A stretch of DNA of 64,000 nt from NCBI GenBank assembly GCA_030770425.1, contig JASJFT010000226.1, forward strand, positions 1 through 64,000. Reading direction: 5' to 3'. The notes below the pieces were generated by a model, which ran no database searches, was not told the origin of the DNA, and saw nothing but the letters and a program-made list of their open reading frames with translations. The stretch comes from Darksidea phi. Taxonomy: Eukaryota > Ascomycota > Dothideomycetes > Pleosporales > Lentitheciaceae. Position 1 is the first letter of the stretch, and each line of letters starts with the position of its first letter. The position numbers and the translations under genes are program-made. Positions 53,201 to 64,000 of the stretch are shown in pieces.

Positions 53201-55051
53201 CTATGTGGAATCAATCCTTGACGAACTTAAACCAGATAACCAGGAGACTACACGTGATGGAACCTCAAGTGAATCCTCAGAACAGAGTTCATGGCAACCT
53301 ACATCTTCTTCATCCGAGTCATCCATATCAAACCATTCGTGTTCCCATATCCCCCTTTCGTGGCGCGCATATCCCTCAAAGCGCAGCCAACCAAGAATAC
53401 TGCGCGTCGCATTTTCTGATATGACCTCTTTCTCACGGTCCAACGCCTCGTATGAGATGAGAATTTGTCCCTCACCATTCAGATCTTGCGTCGGCAGGCG
53501 ATTTAGAGAGGGGTAGATATCTTCCGCGGCCGATAATTGGAATTCCATCTCTTCGTTAATGCAGTCCCAGATGAACCCCCGGTATTGAAGCCCGTGACCT
53601 TCGCACTCGGCATGGAGTCGTACTTCGACGTCGACATCTTCAACGGGAGTTGTACCAAATGGTTTCCATTGACAGACCGGGACTCGAGTGTGGTGGCTTG
53701 GTTGAGAGAGGAAGAGAAGCCGACACTCATCCGCACGCGCTACATGTCCCTGTACCACAAGAGGGCGTGATATAGGTTGCTGTATGAACGACTGGACTGT
53801 GCCCGACCATACGGCCGCGTGAAGATCTATCGGTATTAAACCAAACCGAACGTCTTGCAAAAGTTTCTTCTGTAGGCCTAGGATTGTGCTGCCAAACCAG
53901 AGGTATGCAATCTTAGGTGCGCGTTCCATACACATCCGCCCAAGCACGTAAGGATTGTTGCCGGCTAAACAGTCGATAGCAGCTAAAGCTCCTTGGAGCC
54001 ATGGGGTAACGGCATTGCATTCTATGCTGGGCTCGTAGAAGATACTGAGCAACATGGGACGTATGCCTCTCGTGTTGCAGCTCAAGGTGAGAAGTTTGTC
54101 GAGACGACCCTGGTGTATCCAGTCATGCTGCAGCTGGCCATCGGAGCGGGCAAATGGAAGCTTCGGTGAATGCTTCCGGCTGCTAACTAGAGGAGCTGGC
54201 AGTTGCAATGTCTGGTGGTTGCCCATGGATGGAAATAGAAGGACGGCCGCCAGTGCAGCATGGCTCTGGTCGATAATATTATGATATTTGCAGAATCTGT
54301 TCAGATAGCTGCAGGCGTTCGAGAATGACGGGAGCATAGGTAACGAAGACGATGTATTCATTGCCCTCGATAAAGAAAATTGCGGGCCCGGTTGGAGACG
54401 GATTGACCAAGGTGATGAGAATGAGTCTTGCTCGAAAGCCATGGTCGCATGCCAGCCCTGGCCCGGCGCCAGAACGGCTGCCCACCATCGAGCCTCTTCT
54501 GGGCTCGCATTACCGATGTCTATATTGATTGCATTCTGGTAATTCTGATGACTAGTTGTAGCGTCGTGGCATGTCGCTTTACAATCGGTGTACCTTAGGG
54601 AGCAGGGCCTAGGCATGATCTCTGTCCATCGAGCTGATAAGATATATGCCCACGCTAATATGAGAACGGCAAGGTAATTCTCGTTGTGAGCAAACCATGA
54701 TGCATAGCCGGAATCGCACTGAGCCGTCTCTGATATCGATAGTGACACTGGATTCTTTAAAGTAACACCGATCCGTATCGATTGCCGAAATGCCGGCAAA
54801 CTGTGATCGCACGTTGCTCCCGTAGATACCCAGACAGATGAGCCGGTGGAGAAAACCAGGTTGTTTTCATGCTTCAGGCTTAGGTTGCGTGAAAAATTTG
54901 GCTGTTGAAGAAACGCATCATGGGCGAAAAAGCAATGGGCGGGAGGCTGGGGATGTTTCAGAACGTGGAAATAGAGCCGGGCCCATGTTCTGAAGCTTGC
55001 CTCGTAAGTACAGCGGAATTGCTCATCACTTATTCGGATTGCGTCGTCCAT
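53201..55051 (-). CDS. Orphan fungal protein, function unknown
   Basis: A single-exon 616-aa product of an ascomycete-restricted family that I recognise only as uncharacterised. A block NENYLAVLILAWAYILSARW near residue 125 and CDSGYASWFAHNENYLA before it are the most family-like features. The C-terminus is strongly acidic and ends in a Trp/Glu-rich segment (IWEHEWFDMDDSDEED). There is no signal peptide and no enzyme motif. It sits 107 bp from the MFS stop and about 540 bp from the PKS stop; whether it belongs to either cluster is unclear. Confidence 0.68.
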   Translation of the reverse strand: MDDAIRISDEQFRCTYEASFRTWARLYFHVLKHPQPPAHCFFAHDAFLQQPNFSRNLSLKHENNLVFSTGSSVWVSTGATCDHSLPAFRQSIRIGVTLKNPVSLSISETAQCDSGYASWFAHNENYLAVLILAWAYILSARWTEIMPRPCSLRYTDCKATCHDATTSHQNYQNAINIDIGNASPEEARWWAAVLAPGQGWHATMAFEQDSFSSPWSIRLQPGPQFSLSRAMNTSSSLPMLPSFSNACSYLNRFCKYHNIIDQSHAALAAVLLFPSMGNHQTLQLPAPLVSSRKHSPKLPFARSDGQLQHDWIHQGRLDKLLTLSCNTRGIRPMLLSIFYEPSIECNAVTPWLQGALAAIDCLAGNNPYVLGRMCMERAPKIAYLWFGSTILGLQKKLLQDVRFGLIPIDLHAAVWSGTVQSFIQQPISRPLVVQGHVARADECRLLFLSQPSHHTRVPVCQWKPFGTTPVEDVDVEVRLHAECEGHGLQYRGFIWDCINEEMEFQLSAAEDIYPSLNRLPTQDLNGEGQILISYEALDREKEVISENATRSILGWLRFEGYARHERGIWEHEWFDMDDSDEEDVGCHELCSEDSLEVPSRVVSWLSGLSSSRIDST

Positions 55052-55591
55052 GTCGCGGGTAGGAAAGGCGATGCAGGTTGTTTTTTTTAGGGATGGGGAA
55101 GCGGCGGTAATTATTGGCTCGGTTGTTCAGACGCCGCACCAGCGTTGGTTCGCCGAGATAGGGACGCGACCAATCTACATATCTGCGCGCAAGTAAAACA
55201 AGGTAATGAACGTCTAACACCCTACTGCTGATGTGTTGCGCCGCGCTTACTATCGATGATCAGACAGCATCGATCATGTGCTATATATTGTAGCGGCCTT
55301 TCCAAGAAAATATAGATATATTGCCTGAGCTTCCGAACGAGCCTCTAGTCCAGTCTAGCTCTAGAAGTGCTAGGACTATTGGGGATGTTTTTTCCAATGT
55401 GACGATATCTAGCGGCGGCTTACTGTTAGCCTTGCTTTTACTAGTCATGTGAAAGCGGCATTCTCCGTTGTTTAATAAGAAGTGACGCCTGATGTTCGGT
55501 ACGCCTTCGCTTCCAAATAAAATCTCTATCATAAACCCCTTATCTAAGAAGATGTCCGTCTTCTGCGGTAACCTTGCTGACTCTATTGTTA
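55052..55591. other. Intergenic region between orphan gene and PKS
   Basis: About 540 bp. The part from 55250 to 55610 is AT-richer than its surroundings. Short frames only; no gene supported. Confidence 0.4.
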
Positions 55592-58500
55592 CTATCTCGT
55601 ACTATTCTTTAACACAACTGTTCTACTAATACTCTCCAGGGTTGCCTCGCCTAGTATCTCAAAGATTGCGATGTCTGTTTTCATTTCCCTACCGATCCAA
55701 CTTCTAACCTCTAACGCCACCAAACTATCGATTCCATATTGACTAAGTGGTTGACTGGTCTGGAGATCTTCCGGATTTATTCCAAGGATTTGACTGAGCT
55801 TCGTACGTAGGGCATCCGATGCTATACTGCTGGCTTCGTCCAGGGAAGACGCCGCTGTGAGGAGCGATTGGAAAGACCGGGAGTGGCTGGATGTGGGGGC
55901 GAGCGGGCCGTCTTCGCCGTCCATGTGATGCATAATACGGAACATTGGAAGTGTGAGCTCAGGTGGAACTTCTGATCCCTGTGCTATAGTGTGCGCAGGT
56001 AGTTTCATACCCGTAATAATCTGGCTTTCTTCTTCGCTAGGGAGCCATTCAGAAGGGTCACATATTCTCTCAAATAAGGCGAAAATCTCTGAAAGGCTGT
56101 TTGCTCTTACGACATTGCGGCGCATAAAGTGCTCCATCAGCGCTTCATTTTCGGCCACGACACCTTCATCAAGCACAAACCCTAGGTCGATTGAGACGGT
56201 ATTCTGGTTGCAATGTGTGGACCGCCAGCGTGCAAATGCATCTTCGAAGGTGTTTCCCGCTGCATAATTTGCTTGTCCAAAATTGCCACCTACACCGACA
56301 ACGGAGGAAAGCAATATGAAGAAATCCATTGGCGGAAGGCATCGATGCAAGTTCCAGGACCCCTGAACCTTCGGACAGATGGCATGGGTCCAATCGTCGA
56401 TAGACATGTTCAGTAGTGTGGTGTCACGAAGCACCATTGCTGATTGAAAGCAGCCTCTGATGGGCGGCATCGTTCGAGAGCAGTTGGCGATGTAGGATTG
56501 TAGGGCGGTAAAATCGGTGATGTCGACTGGGTCGCATTTGACCTGAACCCCGCGCGCTGAAAGCTCAGCTACTAGCTCTTCACCTCTTCTATTACCGCTT
56601 AAGCCCGACCGGGTAATCAGGACTAGGTTCATGGCTCCTCTACTGCAGAGCCAGCGCGCGATGCTTCGGCCAACGCCACCAAGGCCTCCAGTGATAACAT
56701 ATGTCGCATCCGGATGGAAATGAAACGTCGAATTGTTCGACACAACTGTCTAAGGTCATATGTTAGAACACCCCCACGAGGCTTAGTTGCAGCTCAACAC
56801 CACTTACTGGTACTACGGATTTCCGATCCATCTGTATTACAAGCTTGCCGCAGCTATCGCCACCATGCAACAATCTAAAGGCCTTTTCGAGCTTCTCCAC
56901 AGGATACACTTGCACCGGATGGGGAGCGCGTATTTTCTTCGACGTGAAAAGGCCCCACACTGAGTCCATCAGCTTGCCGTGACGTTGGAAGAACGGTTCC
57001 GACATGAAGTTACTCAGGTTGAATGAGCAAAAAGAGACACCCTTCGCGAACGGGAACATAGATAGTTGTTGTTTTGACATGGCATCCCCGAGGCCAATCT
57101 CGACGAAGCGTCCCATAGGTGCCACAACGCTCCAAGACGCCTCAAGTAGGCTCCCACTCAATGAGTTGAGGACTACATCAACACCTCGACCTTGCGTCAG
57201 GCGCATGACACCGTCGGCGAAAGAAGTGTCGCGACTGTAGAGAATATAGTCTTCCGGTATGCCGTATTGGTCGACCAGTAATTGCTTCTTTGCCTTAGAC
57301 CCCACAGTTACGAATACGTTTGCGCCAGCCATTAACGCAAGCTGCAAGGCGGCTTGACCTGTGCCACCCGAAGCGCGATGGATTAGGATGCTCTCGCCCT
57401 GCTGTAGTCTCGCAATATCGTACAAACAGTAATACGCTGTACGGAAAGCGGTCAACATAGAGGCTGCCTCCTCGAAAGAAACGTCGTCTGGGATGGGGTA
57501 CACCACTTGATACGGTATTCGAGCATATCTTTTGTAAGCATCGACATATGCACCAGCGACTCGGTCGCCGACGTTGACCTTGGTTGCAGAAGCTCCCACT
57601 GCGGTTACAATGCCCGAGAATTCGCTTCCGAGCTGCTCGACTCCTGGGACCCTGCCTAGAAGTGTCATGACATCCTTGAAGTTAACGCCGATGGCGCGAA
57701 CCTCAATTTCCACTTCACCTGAAGCTAGCGGCCGCTTCGTTGATTCGTCATCCAGAAATTCAAGGGTGTCTAGCACACCGGGCGTCCGGATCGTAAGCCT
57801 CAGTCGTGCGTCACCGATTTCACGGTGCACCAAAGGCTTTCCGGTACTCAGAAAAAGATGCTCGTCAAGGCTCGGTGCTTTAATGACTCGATTGATGCAA
57901 AGCCTGCCTTCTTGCTCCCGGTACTCTGGCTCGTACATGTCTGTTCTATTTTTTTGCATCTGGCGATACACGGTGAGGATTTGGCCCGCTAGCGCTTGTG
58001 GGCTTCGACCATGACTGGTCTCTAACGCGAGAGAGACGCCTATGGTCTGGAGGTTCTCGTGATGTGAGACTCGCATCAACCCTTCGTTGATGGCGTAGTC
58101 AGGCGTTGCATCTGCTTTCTTCGCCCAGAGTAGGCTTCTAGCAGACTGAAGCAAAGTCTTCACGGCTATAAAGTCGTTCCCGCCGATGTCTCGTAGCAAA
58201 GGACTTTCAAGTTCGTAAAGAACGATGAAATCTAGATTTGCATCTTTTGCCAGTGCAGCAGCTTCTGTGAGGTCGAGAATTGAGGATGTCTGCTTCGTAT
58301 CGCATGCTTTGAGTACCTCAAAGGCAATCGACTGTTGAACTCGTGATGCTTTGTCTAGTACTAGGATCGGCGTATCCGATAGCGGCTGAGTAGTTTCAAG
58401 CGGTGTGGAAGTCAGAATTTTAAAGGTCCACGCGATTCCTGTTTCGGTATCCATATCTCGGAAGGCCAGCTCATTCTCGGAGAATCCGCACTTCCGCAGT

Positions 58501-61500
58501 GTCGTGTCCCATTGGGCTTCGTCTGGACTATGTCGTCCCGCCTTTACACCTTCAGGAATCCGGTTCGGAGAAAGGTAAAGGACAAATCCGCCAAGAAGTC
58601 TATCAGTTATCCATTCTTTAAAGATCAATTTTCCGCTTGGTTTCAGTAGAGTACGCATGTGCGTAAGGAACCGATCTGAGTCTTGTGAGGTGCACAAAGA
58701 TGCGTCTATGACCAATATATCGTAGCTCTCTTTCTCGAAACCTTGCGAGAGGGGATCCTGGGCAATGTCGAGGCTCTGGAAACGCACGCGACGATTCCCG
58801 GAAAACGCGCTCCGAGCCGACTCGAGTGATGATTCGTCTACGTCCGTAACCAGGTACTCTGCAAAACGCATTCCTATGTCTGCTTTTGCAAGCGTGCTGA
58901 GAATTGTACCGGTCATGGCCGTCGTACCAGCGCCAATCTCGCAGAAGCGTAGGTCGGGGTGTTTGTGAACCAAAGAGTCCAGGTAGCGAGAGAGAGAGTG
59001 CGTCGCAGTCGGCGATGTTTGGGAAAGAGCCTGGTGAAATCTGGCCTCGTACTCTCGATCTTGGAACAACAATTGCGATGGGTCGATCTCACCCAAAAGT
59101 ATTTTGAGCAGATTCCGTCCTACAGTGATGTAGGCGTCCACCACCGGGTTCTGCGGAAGAGTAGCCACGAGTGCATCAATGTCCCGAGGGTCGACTACGG
59201 TATGGAGGTCAACATATTGTGACAGCCAAGAGACGTACTTCTCCATGGATGGGTCTATTGCGACAGCTCCACAGGTCACTTCTCGGACATGTAGAGACTG
59301 CAGCGCGAGCACGGCAAACGAAAGCGAAAGGTCGTGTAGAGCCTTGATCCATGGCATGGCCAAAGGGGATCCAACGCCCTGCCCGCAATATTTCTGGATG
59401 CCGTCACTGCTCATTGTTTCGAGGTCTGGTCTCCATCGCACTCGCAGGCAGGTGACTGGTGCATCCGTCAGTGCTTTTCGCTCGCTCGATGTACCGGAAA
59501 TAGCTGTCAGCTCTAAGCCCTCAATTCGGCTTTTGAGATGTAGATTGTCTCTGTCAAACACAGAAATCGAGGAGAGGACATTGCGCTCCGAGATTTGTGT
59601 TGCTTTGATGTGTGCCTTCTCCGCTCTCATATTCGGATGTCCAAACCCAGCAAGTAATACATATAGCCGATCGATGCGCGTTGGTATCATTCCCTGGATA
59701 ACACCTGATCCGTTCATGGCGCAGAAACCCAACTGGAACAGACCGTCAAGTCTGCTTGGGTGAACAGTATATGACGATGACATGGTCTGTGCTACATCGA
59801 GAGGAAGCGGCAGTGCGGTGGCTATGGCCTCCCCATGATAATTGAATGCCACATCACTTATGGTCTGGAAAGCAGGCCCGTACTCGAGACCTCCACTGGA
59901 GCGCATCGTTTCGTACATTGTCGTAGGATCAAGAGTATTGGTGCAGGTCTCAATGGCGTTAAGATAATTGGTCTGAAGGGTATGCAGAATTTCGTCATCT
60001 TCTTTGCCGTTGTCAACATCTGAGGGAACCCTTCCAAAATTGCCATGGATAGTACCGGAACACACTTGCGTCTCATTACCATCCGCACTGCGGAGAAACG
60101 TCCTAAACGAATATTCCAAGTCCTCTGGTCGGGTGGCTTTTTTCAATGACGATAGGTGTAGTCGAAGCTCTACTCCTTGCGAACCTGACGGAAATCGGAT
60201 TGGTGCAGGGAACTCCACATCTTTGAGCTCGAACGCGATCGGCGTCTTGGTTGTGATCAACTGCTTTGCAGCTTCGATGACCATAGCGACTGTTCCAGCC
60301 GCAGGGTACATGATCGACCCTTGGATCTTGTGATCCTTGATCCAAGGCATATCTTCGGTTCTGATAACGAATCTCCACTGCGCTTCCGCGCGACTCTTGA
60401 GGTCGCCCATGCGAGATCCAACGAGATCGTGACATGCGTGTTCTCGGAGCCGAAAATCTGCATTGGCCGGCGCCTCGTCCCAGTACATGACGGAATGGTT
60501 GAACGGATAGGATGGAATACATTTGAGTATGGGTCGCGCTTGTGACGAATCGAAATGTAAGCTTGATCCTTTCGTCATGTCGATTTTGATGTTCTGGCAA
60601 TGCAGATATCCAATGGTGCTGAGTGTACTCCGGAGAGCCGACTGGCCCCTAATCAAAGCCGAGCTATAGCGCATCTCGCTTTGAACGGCCGTTCTCTGGA
60701 GCGTCTGCTTCAGGGGTCCTTGTAGTGCGGAGTGGGGGCCGACTTCAAGCCACATGTCAACATGAATCTGGTTGCGATGGCTCCCATCCAAGCTCTTGAT
60801 ATCATGAGCCGGCTTTCTACTGCAGCAGAATCTGACAGCCGCTAGAAAATTGACCGTCGAGACCATATTCTGAACCCAGTATCGGGATCTACAAACATCA
60901 TCTTGGCCAACAGGCTTGCCGGTCACTGATGAAACCATCATAGGGCGAGCACGAGAAGAACCTGGATCGAGCTTGTTCATCAGTTCGGCATAGTCTGGTG
61001 CAATACGGTGCATCTGTGGGGAGTGATAGCCAACGCCAACTTTGAGTAGCCTCGCGAAAATCTGCTTCTTGGCAAGGGAATTTACGAATTCAGCCAGATG
61101 GTTTCGTGGACCTGCGATGGTAACGCTCTGAGGACTATTTATGCAGCTTATCGTGAAGTTTTCGGACACACCCATATTCGAGATGCGCCTAAATTCGTCA
61201 ATCTCCCTGTGGACATCATCTAAGGATAAGCCAATGGCAGCCATGGTATGTGGAGTAGTAGAATCCTTTTCAAGAAACGAGCTCAGGATGCCGCGGTGGA
61301 AGGATACCTTCAATGCTGACTGATGATCAAGGTGGCCGGCGCAATACCTGGCAGAAAACACCGTCAGTGAAAATGCATCGAAAGACACCTAGGGGTACCC
61401 ACGCTGCGGCAATCTCTCCCGATGAATGACCCACTACAATGGACGGTGCGATACCCAACCATTCAAAGAGATCAACTAAAGCGATCTGAATGCACGTTGT

Positions 61501-63785
61501 GAGAACTTGGCTGTATTGAGCATCGTTCAGCAAACTTGCGTGGGTCGAGTCGATGAATAAGTCTGTCATGGTAAGTAGATATCCTCTTCTTGAGGCGGCT
61601 CGTACAGACCCATTAGTGATGCCCTCCAGCCTAGATTTTTCAATAGCTGTTGAGATCTCTCGATGCTCTCTCGAAATACAGAGCATGACATAAGCTCTCT
61701 TCCCATTCCATGCCATTGAGCTCCCTGGCCCGTAAAAACAAAGCCAAGAGTGGGCTCCGTGACGAGGCCTCGAGTGGCCTTCGAAACGTTCAGCGGCTTG
61801 TCTTGAATCTCAGAAAGAGATTCCAGCAGGAAGAACGACTTCCAGGCATGCGTATCCCGGCGTTTGGCCATCGTGTACGCGTAGTCGTCAAGGAAATACG
61901 ATGGCGTATCTTTGCGAAGGGTGCTAAGATACCGATGATGTGCCTCAGCTTGTCTACTGACCCCTGCTTCATCCGAAGCTGAGAGTACGATCAATCTCAG
62001 TGTCGGTTCTTCCTTTCCGGAAGGGGATGCGTAACCGGAATCTTGCTTCGGTTGCAGCTCGACTGTAGGTGCTAGCTCACATTCCTGTAACAGTGGCGAT
62101 GCGACGTGATGGTGGCCTTTCAGCGCCCTTGATCGAAGGTAGGAACGTGCATCATCTAGGACCACATGTGCGTTAGTACCGCCGTACCCGAACGAGTTTA
62201 CCGATGCTCTCCTGATGTCACTCTCCGTGACCGGCCATGGAACGTCGCAAGAAGGAAACTATACGTATCAGCTGTACTCCCATATACCATTAGTTCTGTT
62301 CAGTTCTCTACCTTTATTCGCAAGTATTCGTCATCGATATTGGGGTTCAATTTTTCAAAGTTGGTGTTCGGTGGAATCACGCCTTTCTCCAACGCCAGAA
62401 CGGCTTTGATGACGCTAGCAAGACCGCTGGCACCCTCTAGGTGGCCAAGATTCGACTTCACGGCACCGCTTTGGACAATCAGCATTATCAAACTGCAAGA
62501 ACCAGCTGAGGTCACCTACACAAAGAGCGGGTCGTCTTGGCTTCTGAACCGCCTAAAACTTTCCCCAATAGCTCTGGCTTCTATGGGATCACCGACTGCA
62601 GTTCCGGTTCCTTTAAAAAAGGCTCAGCGATCCCTCAACAAAAATAGCGTCGAGAGTCTTACCATGGGCTTCGAAAAATCTAGTTTGGCTCATGTCCAAG
62701 CCCGCCTTCTGGTACGTTTCCTTGATGAGTTTGCTCTGAAGTTCTCGACTCGGTTGTGTGATCCCTCCAGGGGTATGGCCATCTTGGTTAGTGCCGGTTG
62801 AGCGAATAAGCGCACGTATGGGATCCCCATTTGCGAGCGCCTGAGATACAGGCTTCAGAACAAGGGTTGCAAATCCTTCTCCCTTGGCATAACCGTTCCC
62901 TCGATGATCAAAGCTGAAACACTTTCCATCTGGCGAAAGGAAGTTCATGTTGGACAATGTAATGAGATTTTCGGGCGAATATATCAAATTCGACGCAGCG
63001 CAGACGGCCTTAGATTAGGTCAGTGATCGCTTTATCCTGGGAGAATGTGGTCGAAGGAGCACTTACCGTGGAAGACCGCCCAGACCAGATTTCTCGACAT
63101 GCGAGATCCAGCGCAACAAGTCCACTTGAACAAGCAGTGTCAAGCGTTAGACTGGTGCCTCGAAGGTCGAATACCCAGCTTATTCTGTTGGACAGGATGG
63201 ACTGCGAACAGCCTGTGGCATTGTACATGGGTATGCGCTGCTCATCTCGGAGCACAAAAGTCATGTAATCGTTGCAGAAGCTTCCAACGTGTACCGACGT
63301 GTTGCTGCCAGCAATTTCATTTAGTTGAATACCGGCTAGACCTTAGGTTAGAGCGAATCACGAGATATCACTCGGAGGACAATGTACCATTCTCAAAGGC
63401 ATGATATGTCGTCTCAAGTAGGCCGCGCTGCTGCGGGTCTAAGCCCGCTGCTTCCGCAGGGGAGAGTCCAAAAAACGGAGCATCAAATTCTCGGATGTCG
63501 CCTTCCAAGAAATGTGCTTGTCTGGTCCGAATCTATCCGCTGTCGTCAGATAAACACTTCAAGGCAGCAAAAGCCACTCACTGTTCCCATTCGCCTGGGA
63601 TTTGGATTGTAGAACGCGTCAATATTGAGTCTGTCTCTTGGAAATTCGGTCGATGTACACTCCTTGTTCACCAACTTTCTCCAAAAGGATTCCTCATCGA
63701 CGGCACCTTGAGGAAATTTGAATGCGAGACCGACGATTGCAATGGGCTCCAAAATGTTACCATCTTGCGGATTCTTGGATTGCAT
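55592..63785 (-). CDS. Highly reducing type I polyketide synthase (KS-AT-DH-MT-ER-KR-ACP)
   Basis: Ten exons (63785-63582, 63532-63388, 63335-63067, 63008-62663, 62610-62520, 62468-62312, 62258-61610, 61562-61403, 61347-56808, 56749-55592), introns 47-58 nt, give 2,572 aa in one frame. KS about 15-435: Cys185 in [28 protein letters not shown] about 577-880: [10 protein letters not shown] and Ser667 in GHSSGE. DH about 980-1290: His1013 and Asp1208 in HPSRLDG. MT about 1440-1650: motif I reads [10 protein letters not shown], where active domains usually have GAGTGG, so methylation is doubtful. ER about 1880-2180 with [14 protein letters not shown] about 2200-2380: [27 protein letters not shown] with Tyr2349. 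ACP Ser2529 in GIDSLVALE. There is no thioesterase or reductase. Product unknown. Confidence 0.95.
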
Positions 63786-64000
63786 GATTTCAAAATGTTG
63801 CTCCAATTGCGTTAAACACAGAATGATACGAGGTGGGGAGTTATGTGTCTTGTCAGGTGGAAAACCGCTAGTGGTGGTAACAATAGGTGCGCCACGCTCC
63901 GACTCCCGCATGCCTCGGGTCAATCTTAACGGCCTAGCATATCGATCCTACAATGCATGCAGCTGAACACGCTAACCAAAAATTGCTGTTGCTGTCGGCC
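63786..64000. promoter_or_regulatory. Upstream region of the PKS
   Basis: The 215 bp before the PKS start, cut off by the window edge. An in-frame Met at 63923 exists but the PKS start at 63783-63785, 12 codons before [12 protein letters not shown], is typical. Confidence 0.4.

Overview
The window is nuclear DNA of a filamentous ascomycete, most likely a dothideomycete-type mould. The evidence is dense genes with 41-90 nt GT..AG introns, strict fungal families (Zn2Cys6 regulator, HET proteins, a HeLo-like N-terminal domain, a highly reducing PKS) and an AT-skewed, stop-riddled Tc1/mariner copy that looks RIP-mutated. The species cannot be named from sequence alone. No tRNA, rRNA or CRISPR array was recognised.

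Region 1 (1-11.3 kb) is a conserved housekeeping block of mostly divergent or convergent pairs: UTP25 (ribosome biogenesis), eIF3f, TAF13, the tiny secretory protein kish (KSH1), an AHC1-like zinc-finger protein and a protoglobin-domain protein.

Region 2 (11.3-26.3 kb) is an accessory island. It holds a HET-domain protein, a possible APSES-domain scrap, a dead CYP504-like P450, a secreted beta-propeller protein, a dead acyl-CoA dehydrogenase, a complete HET-NB-ARC-TPR (NLR-like) receptor with a nearly homogenised 126-bp repeat array, and a 1,327-bp Tc1/mariner element with terminal inverted repeats and a TA target-site duplication.

Region 3 (26.4-37.3 kb) has an ACS-family MFS transporter divergent from a D-2-hydroxyacid (mandelate-type) dehydrogenase, a second MFS transporter of the SVOP/sugar-like type, one unassigned gene and about 4 kb of near gene-free DNA.

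Region 4 (37.3-44.5 kb) is again core: GET1, a PTAR1-like prenyltransferase alpha-repeat protein, a mitochondrial PPR protein and mitoribosomal RSM25/mS23. A four-exon protein joining a HeLo-like N-terminal domain to a C-terminal SH3 domain follows.

Region 5 (45.4-53.1 kb) looks like a tricarboxylate (aconitate/itaconate-like) metabolism locus: a PrpF-family isomerase, a Zn2Cys6 regulator, a mitochondrial citrate-type carrier and an ACS-family MFS transporter. The promoters of the PrpF gene and the MFS gene share clusters of a TCCCGCGGGA palindrome. The PrpF gene has an in-frame stop and the regulator an apparent frameshift at an 8-C run, so the locus may be decaying.

Region 6 (53.2-64 kb) has an orphan 616-aa fungal protein and a complete ten-exon highly reducing polyketide synthase (about 2,572 aa, KS-AT-DH-MT-ER-KR-ACP) that begins about 215 bp from the window end. 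Any remaining cluster partners would lie beyond the right edge. Exon boundaries were worked out by hand from splice signals, reading phase and family continuity.
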